Shown here: positions 33,510-44,613 of the stretch, in pieces
Position numbering within the stretch: position 1 is the first letter of the stretch
Layout: the number at the start of each line of letters is the position of its first letter
NCBI GenBank assembly: GCA_036927565.1
Contig: JAYESD010000008.1
Location: 114,994,279-115,058,278 of the forward strand
Reading direction: 5' to 3'
DNA from: Tuctoria greenei
Taxonomy: Eukaryota > Streptophyta > Magnoliopsida > Poales > Poaceae
DNA: 64,000 nucleotides
Notes under the pieces: generated by a model
Databases searched by the model: none
Seen by the model: only the letters and a program-made list of their open reading frames with translations
What the model was told of the DNA's origin: nothing
Position numbers and translations under genes: made by a program

Positions 33510-34690
33510 TATTGTTGCCACGGTTTTGAAATTGTTGCAATACCGTACTATTCGCCATGAACGTGAAATCGCTGCAATGCCGTATTATTGGCCACGGCTG
33601 TGAAATCGTCGCGATATTATATTATTCACCACGAGTGTGAAATCATCGCGATACCGTACTATTCGCCACGGAAGTGAAATTGTTGCAACAACGTAGTATT
33701 CGCCACAAATGTGAAAACGTTGCGATACGATATGATTCGCCACGAGTGTGAAATCGTCGCGATACCGTACTATTCGCCGCGGATGTGAAAACGTCGCGAT
33801 ACCATATTATACGCCACGAGTGTGAAATCGTCGCGATACCGTACTATTCGCCATTGATGTGAAATCATTGCAACACCATACTATTCGCCACGAATGTAAA
33901 AACGTTGCCATACTGTACTATTCGCTACTGATGTGAAATCATTGCAACACCGTACTATTCGCCGCGAATGTGAAATTGTCGCGATACCATACTATTCGCC
34001 ACGAGTATGAAATCGTCGTGATACCGTACTTATCGCCACACATGTGAAATTGTCGCAAATAACATACTATTCATTGCAATATGTTAAATCATCGCAATAC
34101 GTTAAACCGTTGCAATACCATACTATTTGCCACGAACGTGGAGTCGTTGCAATACTATACTTTTTGCCACGAATGTGGCATCGTTGCAACACCGTTATTT
34201 TCATTGCAATACGTTAAATCGTCGCAATACGTTAAACTGTTGCAATACCATACTATTTGCCACGAACGTGGAGTCGTTGCAATACCATACTTTTTGCCAC
34301 GAATGTGACATCATTGCAACACCATTATTTTCGTTGCAATACGTTAAATCTCGCAATACGTTAAACCATTGCAATACCATACTATTTGCCACGAACGTGG
34401 AGTCGTTGCAATACAATACTTTTTGCCACGAATGTGGCATCGTTGCAACACTGTTATTTTCGTTGCAATACGTTAAATCATCGCAATACGTTAAACCGTT
34501 GCAATACCATACTATTTGCAACGAACGTGGAGTCGTTGCATTACCATACTTTTTGCCACGAATGTGACATCACTGCAACACCGATATTTTCGTCGCAATA
34601 CGTTAAATCGTTGCAATATGTTAAACCGTTGCAATACCATACTATTTGCCACCAACGTGGAGTCGTCGCAATACCTTGCCACGGTTTCAA
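33510..34690 (+). repeat. Minisatellite in the leader of element D: 37-bp units, then 130-bp higher-order units
   Basis: From about 33600 to 34080 units of 37 bases start with gaaatcgtcgcgataccgta and end with ttcgccacgagtgt. From about 34080 the array becomes a compound unit of about 130 bases: the phrase cacgaacgtggagtcgttgc begins at 34131, 34261 and 34390, and again in altered form near 34520 and 34650. Looser copies extend back to about 33400. Frames stay open across it on both strands only because the period avoids stops; I do not call it coding. Confidence 0.88.
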
Positions 34691-35038
34691 GTCGTTGCAA
34701 TAACCTATTGCCACGGTTGTTATCACCACAAGTCGGAAAAACTATCGCGACGTTCTATTTCATTGCGACAACAACCTATCACGACGAATTTGGACCTATT
34801 GCAACAATTTTTTTCGTCGCAATAAACTGGAATCCTGGTAGTGACAGGAGCACTCAGGAACTGATGTGTTTTGTTTGGTGTGCTGTTGCTATATATTGTT
34901 TGCTTGTGTGCTTAATAGAGGATTTTTGGATGCTTTAGCATTCCATGTCCACCTAGGCTAACTAGTTGTTTAGTATCATATCCCTTGATGCATATAGTTG
35001 GGAACGTTTCTAAATTCTTATCTTTTGCTTTTCTTCTG
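34691..35038 (+). other. Leader of element D after the minisatellite
   Basis: Last degenerate repeat text to about 34830, then unique sequence up to the gag ATG. Nothing recognisable. Confidence 0.6.
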
Positions 35039-36124
35039 ATGGTGAGGACTCGCAACCAAAGGGATGCTAATGATGAGGAGGAGAACCATGGGGCACCTCA
35101 GAACAACAATGGACAAGGTCCTGCCCAAGGAGCTATTAATATTGAGCAGCTATTGGCTATGAAAAACCAGCTCATGCGGACCATGATACAAACTATGGGA
35201 CAACTGCAGGCTGGCAACATCAACAATCAGCCCCACATGCCTCCACCGCCACCCCCACCTCCTCATAACCGGTTGGGAGAGTTTATGAGTACTATGCCGC
35301 CAACCTTTGCACAAGCCGCTGACCCTATGGATGCGGATGATTGGCTCAAGTCCATGGAGAAGAAGCTTGCTATTGTCCAATGCAGTGATCGGGAGAAGGT
35401 GCTATTTGCTTCTCATCAACTCATTGGAGCATCTGCGGATTGGTGGGATGCTTATTGCAATGCTAATGAGAATCAAGAGAGGATCAGTTGGGCGGAATTC
35501 AAGGAGAACTTCTGTTCTCATTATGTGACCGAGGGAGTTATGATCTTGAAGAGGAAAGAATTTGAGAACTTGAGGCAAGGAAGATCGAGCGTGGGTGAAT
35601 ATCTCAATAAATTCACTCAACTCTTGAGGTATGCCCCAGAAAGTGTTAGTCGGGACAGCCGGAAGCAATACTTGTTCATGAAAGGCCTCAACAATGAGAT
35701 CCAAGTGCAATTGCTCAACTGCGATTATGCCAACTTCCAGAAGCTTGTGGACAAAGCAATTGTGGTGGAGAATAAAGTCTGTGAGATGGAGCAAGACAAT
35801 AAGAGGAAGGCGCCCTATCAAGGACTACAACAAGGAAGTAATGTGTGCCCTCGCTTTGCACCTCCTAATGCGCCATATTTCAGCTCCTCTACTCCTATAC
35901 AGTGCCCTGGTTATGCACCGCGCCCAACTCAGTTTGTGCAGCAATGCCCTGTTATGCAACCACCTAGGCCTCCAATGCCTTATGCACCTCATGCCAACTA
36001 TCCTGCTGCCAATGTTCAAAACCAAGCTCGTCCCAATAATTTTGAAGGAGTTAAGAAGTGCTATACTTGTGGAGAAGCTGGACACTTTGCGCATTAATGT
36101 CCTAAGTCAGGCCTTGGTCAAGGA
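35039..36124 (+). pseudogene. Gag of element D
   Basis: ATG at 35039-35041 (MVRTRNQRDANDEEE). A proline run HMPPPPPPPPHN is followed by the capsid region (ADDWLKSMEKKLAIVQCSDR, WAEFKENFCSHYVTEGV, SVGEYLNKFTQLLRYAPE). The zinc knuckle CYTCGEAGHFAH-stop-C is interrupted by TAA at 36095-36097, exactly one residue before its last cysteine. Apart from that stop the gag is intact. Confidence 0.9.
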
Positions 36125-36640
36125 AGCAATGCGTCGAGGCAAAACCCAAGACCCAATGGAGGACAACCGCGAGGGAACCATGGTCAGCAGAATTTTGCTC
36201 GTGGCAACTTGAACTATGTCTCTATGGAGGATGCTCGACAAGCGGATGACGTGGTCATTGGTATGTTTCTCACCAACTCCAACCCCGCGACTATGTTGTT
36301 TGATTCTGGAGCATCGCATTCATTCATTGCATCAAAGTATGTTGCCAAATATAGTTTCCCTCTCTCTCATATGAAGTTTACTCTATTGGTTAAGTCTCCT
36401 GGAGGAGAGATGAGGACAAATATAGTATGTCCAAAAGTAAGCCATAGAATAAGGGGGGTAGACTTCTCCGCCAACCTCATTGTTTTGGATTCTCAAGGAT
36501 TGGACATTATACTTGGTATGGACTAGTTGAGGAAGCATAATGGGGTTATTGAGTGTGCCACAAAGACAGTGAAGTTGACTAATGAGGAACGGATCACCTT
36601 GGAATTTGAAGCATCTCAAACCACACCGAAGCAATTGGAG
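36125..36640 (+). pseudogene. Aspartic protease of element D
   Basis: Same frame as gag. ATMLFDSGASHSFIASKYVA holds the DSGA active site, and LIVLDSQGLDIILGMD the end motif. A TAG at 36524-36526 follows MD, where tryptophan is the family residue (TGG to TAG). Confidence 0.88.
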
Positions 36641-37510
36641 TTGAATCATATGGACGGTGCCGCAATTGAGGAGATTTCGGTGGTGTGTGAATTTTTGGAT
36701 GTTTTTCTGGATGAGTTGCCAGGTATGCCACCTGATCGAGACATTGAGTTTGTTATTGATTTAATACCTGGAACTGCACCTTTAGCTAAGAGACCCTATA
36801 GGATGCCTCCTATGTAACTAGCAGAGCTCAAGAAGCAAATTCAAGAGCAACTAGAGAAAGATTTTATTCGCCCAAGCTCTTCACCTTGGGGAGTGCCTGT
36901 GCTGTTTGTGGACAAGAAGGATGGATCCCAAAGGATGTGCGTAGATTACCGAGCTCTCAACGAGGTAACAATCAATAACAAGTACACCTTGCCACGCATA
37001 GAAGACTTGTTTGATCATATGAAGGGTGCTTGTGTCTTCTCTAAGATTTATTTGAGGTCGGGATACTTTCAAATGAAGATTAGACCATCGAACATACCCA
37101 AGACAGCCTTTAGGACACGATATGGATCATATGAGTACACCGTGATGTCCTTTGGATTGACCAATGCACCTGTGTACTTTATGTACCTCATGAATAAGGT
37201 CTTCATGGAGTACTTGGATAATTTCTTTGTGGTGTTTATTGATGACATTATGATCTACTCGAAGGATGATAAGGAACATGAGGAACACTTGAGGCTTACG
37301 TTGCAGAAATTGAGGGAGCATCAATTGTATGCCAAGTTCAACAAGTGTCAGTTTTGGTTGGAAGAGGTGTCATTTTTGGGTCATATCATCTCAGGAGGAG
37401 GAGTATCGGTTGACCCCGGAAAAGTGAGACGTGTTGAAGTGGGAACCGCCGCAAAATGTCAAGGAAATAAGGAGCTGTCATGGAATGGGTGGATATTGTC
37501 GTAGATTCAT
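36641..37510 (+). pseudogene. Reverse transcriptase of element D
   Basis: Blocks: LPGMPPDRDIEFVIDLIPGT, stop at 36815, then PVLFVDKKDGSQRMCVDYRA, SKIYLRSGYFQMKIR, SFGLTNAPVYFMYLMN, VVFIDDIMIYSKDD (FIDD catalytic form, both aspartates kept), FLGHIISGGGVSVDPGK. A frameshift near 37425 is reversed before 37607. Confidence 0.9.
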
Positions 37511-38150
37511 CAAGGACTTTTCCAAGATAGCCAAGCCAATGACAAAATTGCTAATGAAGGGGAAGGCTTTCCAATGGACTCAAGCTTGTCAAGAAAGTTT
37601 TGAGGATTGAAGAAGAGGTTAACTACAGCCCCAGTTTTGGTACTGCCGGATGTGAGCAAGAGTTTTGATATTTATTGCGACGCCTCAAGACAAGGACTTG
37701 GATGTGTATTGATGCAAGAAGGTCATGTGGTCACCTATGCATCAAGTGAATTGAAGAAACATGAGCAGAATTACCCAGCACATGATTTAGAACTTGCAGC
37801 CGTGGTACACGCATTGAAGATTTGGAGACACTATATTCTTGGACACAGGTGTGAAATTTATACGGATCATAAGAGTTTGAAGTATCTTTTCACACAAACG
37901 GATCTGAATTTGAGGCAAAGGAGATGGTTGGAGCTCATCAAAGATTATGATTTGGGGATCAACTATCATCCGGGAAAAGCCAATGTAGTGGCCGACGCTT
38001 TGAGTAGAAAGGGAGTAAGTCATCAACTCACAGTTCGAGAGTTACCATCCGAGTTATGCAAGGAGTTTGAAATGTTGAACCTTGGATTTGTGAATTAGAT
38101 GGGAATGATGGAGTTAAATCCAACCTTGGAGCAAGAAATTTGAGAAGCAC
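37511..38150 (+). pseudogene. RNase H of element D
   Basis: LVLPDVSKSFDIYCDASRQG, ELAAVVHALKIWRHYILGHR, YTDHKSLKYLFTQ, NVVADALSRKG. Catalytic D, E and D are all present. Stops at 38096 and about 38141 lie in the linker to integrase. Confidence 0.9.
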
Positions 38151-39597
38151 AAACCGCGGATGAAGAGATCAAGGAAATCAAGCAAAGGATCGAAGAAGGG
38201 AGAGAATTCAGATTTGATGAAGACGAACATGGTACCTTATGGCTGGGAAAAAGGATTGTCGTGCCTAATGTAAAGCATATTCAGGAGACGATATTAAAAG
38301 AGGCACATGACTCACCATACTCAATTCATCCTGGTTGTACAAAGATGTACAAAGACTTGAAGACGTGCTATTGGTGGGATAGCATGAAAAAGGACATAGC
38401 TGAATATGTAGCGTTGTGTGATGTGTGTCAACGAGTCAAGGCGGAACATAAAAGGCTAGCTGGGTTATTACAACCATTAAAGATCCCGGAATGGAAGTGG
38501 GAAGAAATCGGTATGGATTTCATAGTTGGTTTACCACATGCTCAGTCCGGTTACGATTCAATATGGGTAATTGTGGATCGGATAACTAAGTCAGCTCACT
38601 TTATTCCCGTCAAGACCACCTATAATGGAGAGAAATTGGCGGAACTGTACATGGGAAGAATAGTATGTTTGCATGGAGTTCTGAAGAAGATAGTATCGGA
38701 TAGAGGTTCACAATTCACTTCCAGGTTTTGGCAAAAATTGCATGAAGCTTTGGGAACGAGGTTGAATTTCAGTTCAGCATATCACCCTCAAACGGATGGA
38801 CAAACTGAGAGGACCAATCAGATTTTATAGGACATGTTAAGATCTTGTGCTTTAAAGCATGGGAAAAGTTGGGACAAGAACTTGCCATATGCAGAATTTT
38901 CATACAACAACAGTTACCAAGCAAGTTTGAAAATGTCACCATATGAAGCGCTATATGGAAGGAAGTGTAGGACGCCCTTATTTTGGAATGAGGCAGGAGA
39001 AACTCAAGTATTTGGTCTGGATGTGTTGCAAGAAGCCGAAAAGCAAGTCTGAATAATTCGTGAAAACTTGATGGCTTCCCAATCAAGACAAAAAGGCTAT
39101 GCGGACAATAGGAGAAGGAAATTAACCTTTGAGGTGGGAGATTTTGTTTACCTCAAGGTGTCACCGATGAGGGGTCATAAGAGGTTTAATATAAGAGGCA
39201 AGCTAACACCTCGCTACATTGGACCATTCAAGATTGTGGACAAAAGAGGAGAAGTAGCATATAAGTTGGAGATGCCAACTCATCTTTCAGACGTACATGA
39301 TGTCTTTCATGTTTCCCAGCTCAAGAAATGCTTGGGAGTACCGGAAGAACAAGTGCCCATGGAAGGATTGGAACTAGAGGAAGATTTGACTTATGTCGAA
39401 CAACCGATCAAAATCCTGGAAACCAAGGAGAGAGTCACAAGGAACAAGGTTATTGGATGGTGTAAAGTTCAATGGAAGCACCACACAGAAAAAGAAGCAA
39501 CATGGGAGTTGGAGGATGATCTCAAGAGGGAATTTCCCTATCTCTTCTCTTCCGCGTTGAATCTCGAGGGCGAGATTCATTTTAAGGGGGATAGGTT
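38151..39597 (+). pseudogene. Integrase of element D with C-terminal chromodomain
   Basis: HHCC zinc region (SPYSIHPGCTKMYKDL ... CDVCQRVKAEH), core with GMDFIVGLPHAQSGYDSIWV, VSDRGSQFTSRFW and HPQTDGQTERTNQIL. All three catalytic residues are present; TAG at 38828 and TGA at 39050 break the frame. C-terminus: GPFKIVDKRGEVAYKLEMP, then the chromodomain (PIKILETKERVTRNKVIGWC, VQWKHHTEKEATWELEDDL), which in this group is thought to guide insertion to heterochromatin marks. Confidence 0.92.
39584..39597 (+). promoter_or_regulatory. Polypurine tract of element D
   Basis: aagggggataggtt just before the 3' LTR. It overlaps the open pol frame, which runs about 147 bases into the LTR (stop near 39743). 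Confidence 0.8.
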
Positions 39598-42425
39598 TGT
39601 AACACCCTCATTTTCATGCATCATGCCCTACATACATTCATATACATGTTTAACACTAACCCACATCAAGAGGAATGAGTTTAAAATTGATTTGGAACAA
39701 AACCGCACTAAAAATGCTGAAAAGTGCGGACTAGTCCGATTTTAGTGAGGACTAGTCCGATTTCTCTCTGACTAAAAACGGACTTGTCCATTTTTGCTGC
39801 AGACTAGTCTGATTTTGCCTCTGGAAACTCTCGGACTTGTCCGATTTTGTGCGGACTAGTCCGATATTCCAAGAATCTTTGAAAATTTGCTAAGTCCCTG
39901 GACTAGTCTGGTGTTCCAGCGGACTTGTCCGTTTTCCTCTCTAACTAAAGTCGGACTTGTCTAATTTTTGGCCAGACTTGTCCAATTTCTCTCTGGACAA
40001 CTTCGGACTAGTCTAGTCCTTTTCGGACTTGTCCGATATTTCGCGACTCCGAATTGATCTTTTGTTTTATGACTTGTTTCTTGGGGTTCACATTAAGTGG
40101 GCCTAGGGACAGCGTGCCTAACTCTTTTAGAGCCCATGTGGTACTCTAAACCGACCTCTACTTCTCTCAAACTTGAAATCCATCTAACCCTAGCCTCCAC
40201 CTCTATATAAACAACCCCACCCCATGGCTTGACATCTATTTGCCACTTTTCCACCCCATCCAAACCCTAGTTTGTGGAGAGCCACCACGAAGGAGGGAGG
40301 AGGAGATCCCAAGCAAAAAGAAGAAGAGGAGGAAATGAAAGAGGATCAAGATCGCCATCAAGTTTCGTTCTTCATCACCAACTCATCTCCAAGTTCATCA
40401 CCAACCCTAGATCATCAAGATCCAAGTATTGCCTCCAAGATTCTTGGTTCATTGGAGTTCTAAACACCTAGTATACCTTCTATTTCCTTTTCCTTACGTG
40501 AATTTGACCCCTAATCTCCAAATTTACGTCGATCTAGAAAACCCTAGTTCGCTAGTTCTGCGAAGTGCGGACTAGTCTAGCCTTTTGCAGACTAGTCCGA
40601 TTTTGCTGACTAAATTGTGTTGAATTGATTCTAAAAGTAGATCTAATCAAATCCAAACCTGTATAAACTTGTTAAAATCTATTAGAACTAGTTAGTGATC
40701 ATTAAAAGCAATCTATTAACAAGTTCTACCTTGCATTTGCATCAATCATGCATGTCATGTCATATTGAGTAATATTTGTGCACTCATTGATTGTGTCTCT
40801 TGTCTTGTATGTTTATTGTGTGGATTAGATGGATTTGCGCTAGAGAGTGCCGCAGAGGATCTACAGCACCAAGAGTTTGAAGGCTTTGACCTGAACCAAT
40901 CCCAAGAGCAAGGCAAGTGTCCTTGAAGCATATTGATCCTGCTTTTAAAATAAATGTTTTGTTTGCAAAATTGCATGCTTGTGTAAATTTGATGGGAAAT
41001 CCTATGGTAGGAAGTTTACTATTTTTGTTTAACCACCCTTGTCACCGGGAATATATGGTAGAGAGTCGGGAAGGGCTTTTACCTTTTGCTTCGCTTAATC
41101 AACTGGGATGGGAAAACAACTATACTACACAATTTAATTCTGCATGGATGGGATTATGGTTAACATGAACTAGTTAAATATGATATGGTAATGGGTGATC
41201 TAAGCAAGCCTGGTATGTGGATGGGTTGGATGTTATGGTGGTTTTGCTTGCTTTAGATCTAAGGACCGGTTCGTGGAGCAACCATCCAGGATTTACAGTG
41301 CCACGACGAGGCCGAGTATGGGTGCAGCGTAGCTGATTAATTAGGGTTTTTCCAGTGCTATTTGGACCATTAAGGATGCTCGGGGAAGGGGTAGTTGGAT
41401 TGGGTTTGTTGATGATTGGTGGGACTACCCTGGGATCCGAATGGCTCAAGAGGGGGCCCTTGGTTGAAGATGTGCTCAGTTGGAGACATCGCCACCGGTG
41501 AAACCTCAGTGGGGTCTAAATAGGTTAATAATCCCTTTGTAATGGCTATTTTGTTATCTCTTGACCACACACCTAAGGAAGTGTGAGACGTCAAAATTGA
41601 GATTCTATAGTCATTGAAAGGTGATGAAATCACAAACACGTGGGTAAAGTTGTAGAACCTTTGTAGAGTGTGTCTAAAACTATCATGATAGCCGTACTCC
41701 CGGTTATGAGTAACCTGGACCCTCACATGATTAGAGGAAAATTGGGATTTGGGATGGTTGCTTGGTTATGGTTATGGTTTGGTAATGGTTATGGCTCTTT
41801 ATGGGTTAATTTCTGGTATTGAATATGGTTATTGGCAATGGTGAAATCTGGTATATGGATGATGGTAATGAATTATGGACTAGTATTATGATGATTATAT
41901 GGTTTATGATGGGTTTACTTCATATACATACAATATATTGCTTTTCAAATGTTTTAATGTACTTTTAAGCACTCAACCATTATTATTATCATCATTTGAA
42001 TCAGCCATATGTCATACTTTCCACACTTGCTGAGTACGACATGTATTCACTCTTGCAACCCCCCCCCCCCCCCGACAGTTGCAGGTCAGGATTGGGAGTT
42101 TAATGGCAATAATGCGGAGTTCTAGCTATGTCTACTGTCAGCTTGTCTGTGGTGTTTTGGAACTGCACTATACCCTATTGCTTATGCTGCCTAGCTGTTT
42201 AGTGGCTTATTTAGTTATTTCCGCTGCATTAGTTGAACTTGTCATTAATATTCATTAGAGTTTGTATTCGAGGATAATATGGTTTGTGTAATAAAATTTG
42301 GTTACTTAATCTTGTTCTGTGATAATTTTCTGTATACTCTTTTGTGATGCACTCGTGTATGTGTGTTGAACATCCTGGGCACACATATGCGTTCACTTTG
42401 TTCAATTTCAGAACCGGGTGTCACA
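39598..42425 (+). repeat. 3' LTR of element D
   Basis: 2,828 bases, collinear with the 5' LTR. TATA at 40203-40212. A run of C at about 42059-42073 replaces the mixed tccccccaacta of the 5' LTR, a microsatellite-like expansion. Confidence 0.95.
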
Positions 42426-42430
42426 AGTCC

Positions 42431-42736
42431 CAAGTTGAAATTGTGAAACGAGTAAGGAGTCTCTCTCTTCCCAATACTACATTGGGAAAGGTATGGCTCA
42501 TGTATTCTTTCTTGTATTTGTGACTTTATGCATACAATGATAGTATCTTTAGTCTCTATTTATACATATACTTGGGCAAAGCGTTTCTTGTTTGATTGTG
42601 GAGTCCATGTATGTGGAAGGTATAGCTTCTATGACTGTTTCATCATGAACATATCTCATTATCATAGAACCTATAGACCCCCACTATAGTCTAGTTAATT
42701 ATAACATAACTAGGTTAGTATGGATAATTATGTTGT
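42431..42736 (+). repeat. 5' LTR of element F, middle piece
   Basis: Sequence between D and E, matching 61571-61843 of the 3' LTR with small indels. The left copy of the E duplication (gttgt, 42732-42736) ends it. No genes. Confidence 0.9.
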
Positions 42737-44203
42737 TGTAAGGATCGAAACGCCCAAGAGGGGGGGGGGGGTGAATTGGGCTTTTTCAAATTTTAAGGCA
42801 ATTTAAAAACTTTAATTGTTAAGCCCAATTCCCTATGCAAGTCAACTACACAATCAAGAGATTTAAGTGCGGAATAGTAAAACGTAATCGTAAAGGGGTA
42901 GGGAGAGGAATGCAAACGCTCGAAGACGCGGAGACACGGCGATTTTTCCCGTGGTTCGGTAAGATCACTAGGATCTTCCTACATCCACGTTGTGGCACCC
43001 ACCAAAGGGTATTGCCACTCCCAAGTCACCAAGACGAGGGAATCCACTAACTTTCTCCGTTCGCCATCTCCGGCAAGGTGGAGCTCAAGCCTTGTACAAC
43101 TTCGATCCTCCGGGCTTCCACAATTGTCTCGGCAAGCTCCGGAGCAATCTCTCTACTCTCCTCTTGATACAAGGTGAATGCAATCACCAAGAATGCACTC
43201 CCTCACGGCTCTCACTGGTCTAGAGACTCCACTCACCCAGAGAGGACGCACACAAGCTTCTCTCTAGCTAGGTCTAGCCTATATCTTGAGGTGTAGATGG
43301 ACGGAAAGGGTGTGTAAATGATTGTTCTAGGTCTTGGACACTTGAGGATGTGTAGGCATGCTCTGGTTGTCAAGTGTTGTCGAAATGACTGGTGGAAGGG
43401 GGTTAAATAGCCAGCCCAACTGAATTAGCCGTTGAAAAAGTTGGTTGATTACTTTTTCTGTGTACATCGGATGATCCGATGACCACCTTTCCTGATCATC
43501 GGTCTAATTAGATTAGCTGACGTCACTGTGTCAGAAGTGACTGTTATTCGACCGATGCTGCCCCTTCTCAATCATCGGATGATCCGGTGAGCTTTGTCTT
43601 CAGATTTGGTCCAGAAATAATGTTTCTGTTGAACTAGACTGATGTACACTTTGCTTCTGCATCGGATGATCCGGTGAGTGTTTCTCCAGAATTGTTGAGA
43701 CAAATTAATCTTTCTGTTGAACTTCACCGATGTCCACTTGTCTCTAGCATCGGATGATCCGGTGTGTACTTCATTCTGAGGTCTTTTTCTTCTGTTGAGC
43801 CCCAATCGACCGATGTGTGCATTTTCCAGACCATCGGACGATCCGGTGAGTGTAATTTGTTTGCTTCGAGTTGAACTTTTAGAAGCTTCTCGAGTGACCT
43901 CCTTGACACTTGTTGCAAATAATGTTCTGATGAATATTGATCTTCTTGTGTTGCCAATTTTGATAGAATAGAGTTGTTGTGTGAGTTCTTCATTTAGCCT
44001 TCATGAGAATTGAATAACCCCCTTAGAATAGGTCGTTTGAGGGGTCTCCATTCGTATCCAATAAGTGGTAGATGATTTGAAAGGATAGTCGTTAACGCTT
44101 GATGTGATATATGTGAAACCTTGCATCCACAAACTCATTAGTAATTACGAATGGTTGTCATTAATCACCAAAACCATACCTCACGGGGGCCTAGATGCTT
44201 TCA
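42737..44203 (-). repeat. 3' LTR of element E
   Basis: 1,467 bases, tgtaagg to tttca. A weak TATA-like ctatttaacc on the minus strand lies at 43401-43410. It contains a G run of 12 at about 42761-42772 (seven in the other LTR). Confidence 0.94.
43465..43848 (-). promoter_or_regulatory. Palindrome array catcggatgatccg(a/g)tg in U3 of element E
   Basis: Full sites at 43465, 43573, 43660, 43748 and 43832, about 84-108 bases apart, alternating with half-sites accgatg near 43551, 43637, 43725 and 43808. Together they form a degenerate repeat of about 87 bases that includes ttctgttgaac. All lie upstream of the TATA-like box in element orientation. The 5' LTR has the same array at about 54190-54575, with several sites mutated. 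Confidence 0.8.
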
Positions 44204-44217
44204 ATCTCCCCCTTTTT
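44204..44217 (-). promoter_or_regulatory. Polypurine tract of element E
   Basis: Minus strand aaaaagggggagat directly before the 3' LTR. Confidence 0.9.
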
Positions 44218-44613
44218 GGTGATTGATGACAACACAACGAGTAGAGCATAGAAGTAAATGAATTTAATAACACAATGCTCATAAAGATTGTAACTGGAAC
44301 AAAATGCAACACAAGGAGCTCGAAGGCTCAAACAGTGATCAAATAAGACATGAAATAGCACACTGAATTACAATAGAAGCAAATGACAATAAGCAAAACT
44401 CAAATCGAAGCAAATGACAATAAGTCGAAGCAAATGACAATAGGTCGAAGCAAATGACAATAAGTCCAAATAGATAAAGGTAAAACTCCCCAAACTCCCC
44501 CTAAGACCAAGACTGACTCGACCAAGACTGACTCCCCCTAAGACCTAAACTCCCCCTGACTCTAACTCTTCTCCCCCTTTGGCATCAAGACACCAAAAAG
44601 GGAAGATGAGTAC
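44218..44613 (-). other. 3' untranslated region of element E with 20-bp repeats
   Basis: Three exact-phase copies of tcgaagcaaatgacaataag start at 44405, 44425 and 44445, with a diverged copy at about 44375. A C-rich/purine-rich stretch with several ctccccctaa phrases (44480-44580) looks like extra polypurine tracts on the minus strand. Confidence 0.75.

Larger units (their letters stand above)
30481..42425 (+). mobile_element. Element D: Tekay/Del chromovirus (Ty3/gypsy), full length, inserted in F LTR
   Basis: 11,945 bases flanked by agtcc (30476-30480 and 42426-42430). LTRs of about 2.83 kb, iMet PBS, a minisatellite leader, then one long frame (codons at 2 modulo 3) for gag, protease, RT, RNase H, integrase and chromodomain. 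That frame is broken by about seven stops and one pair of compensating frameshifts. Long LTRs, a C-terminal chromodomain and RT text such as VSFLGHIISGGGVSVDP place it in the Tekay clade. Confidence 0.93.

Noticed and set aside
33510..34690. Regular short repeats that could suggest a CRISPR-like array
   Set aside because: The units are directly abutting with no unique spacers, the units themselves vary, and the sequence is plant DNA inside a retrotransposon leader.
34081..34938. Open frames of 105-146 codons on both strands in the repeat array
   Set aside because: They are periodic artefacts of the 130-base unit (the predicted proteins are repeats of CNTILFATNVESLQY-type text) and have no start context or domain.
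42059..42073. C run as a regulatory or structural element (also the G run at 42761-42772)
   Set aside because: The partner LTR lacks it or has a shorter run; simple slippage explains it.
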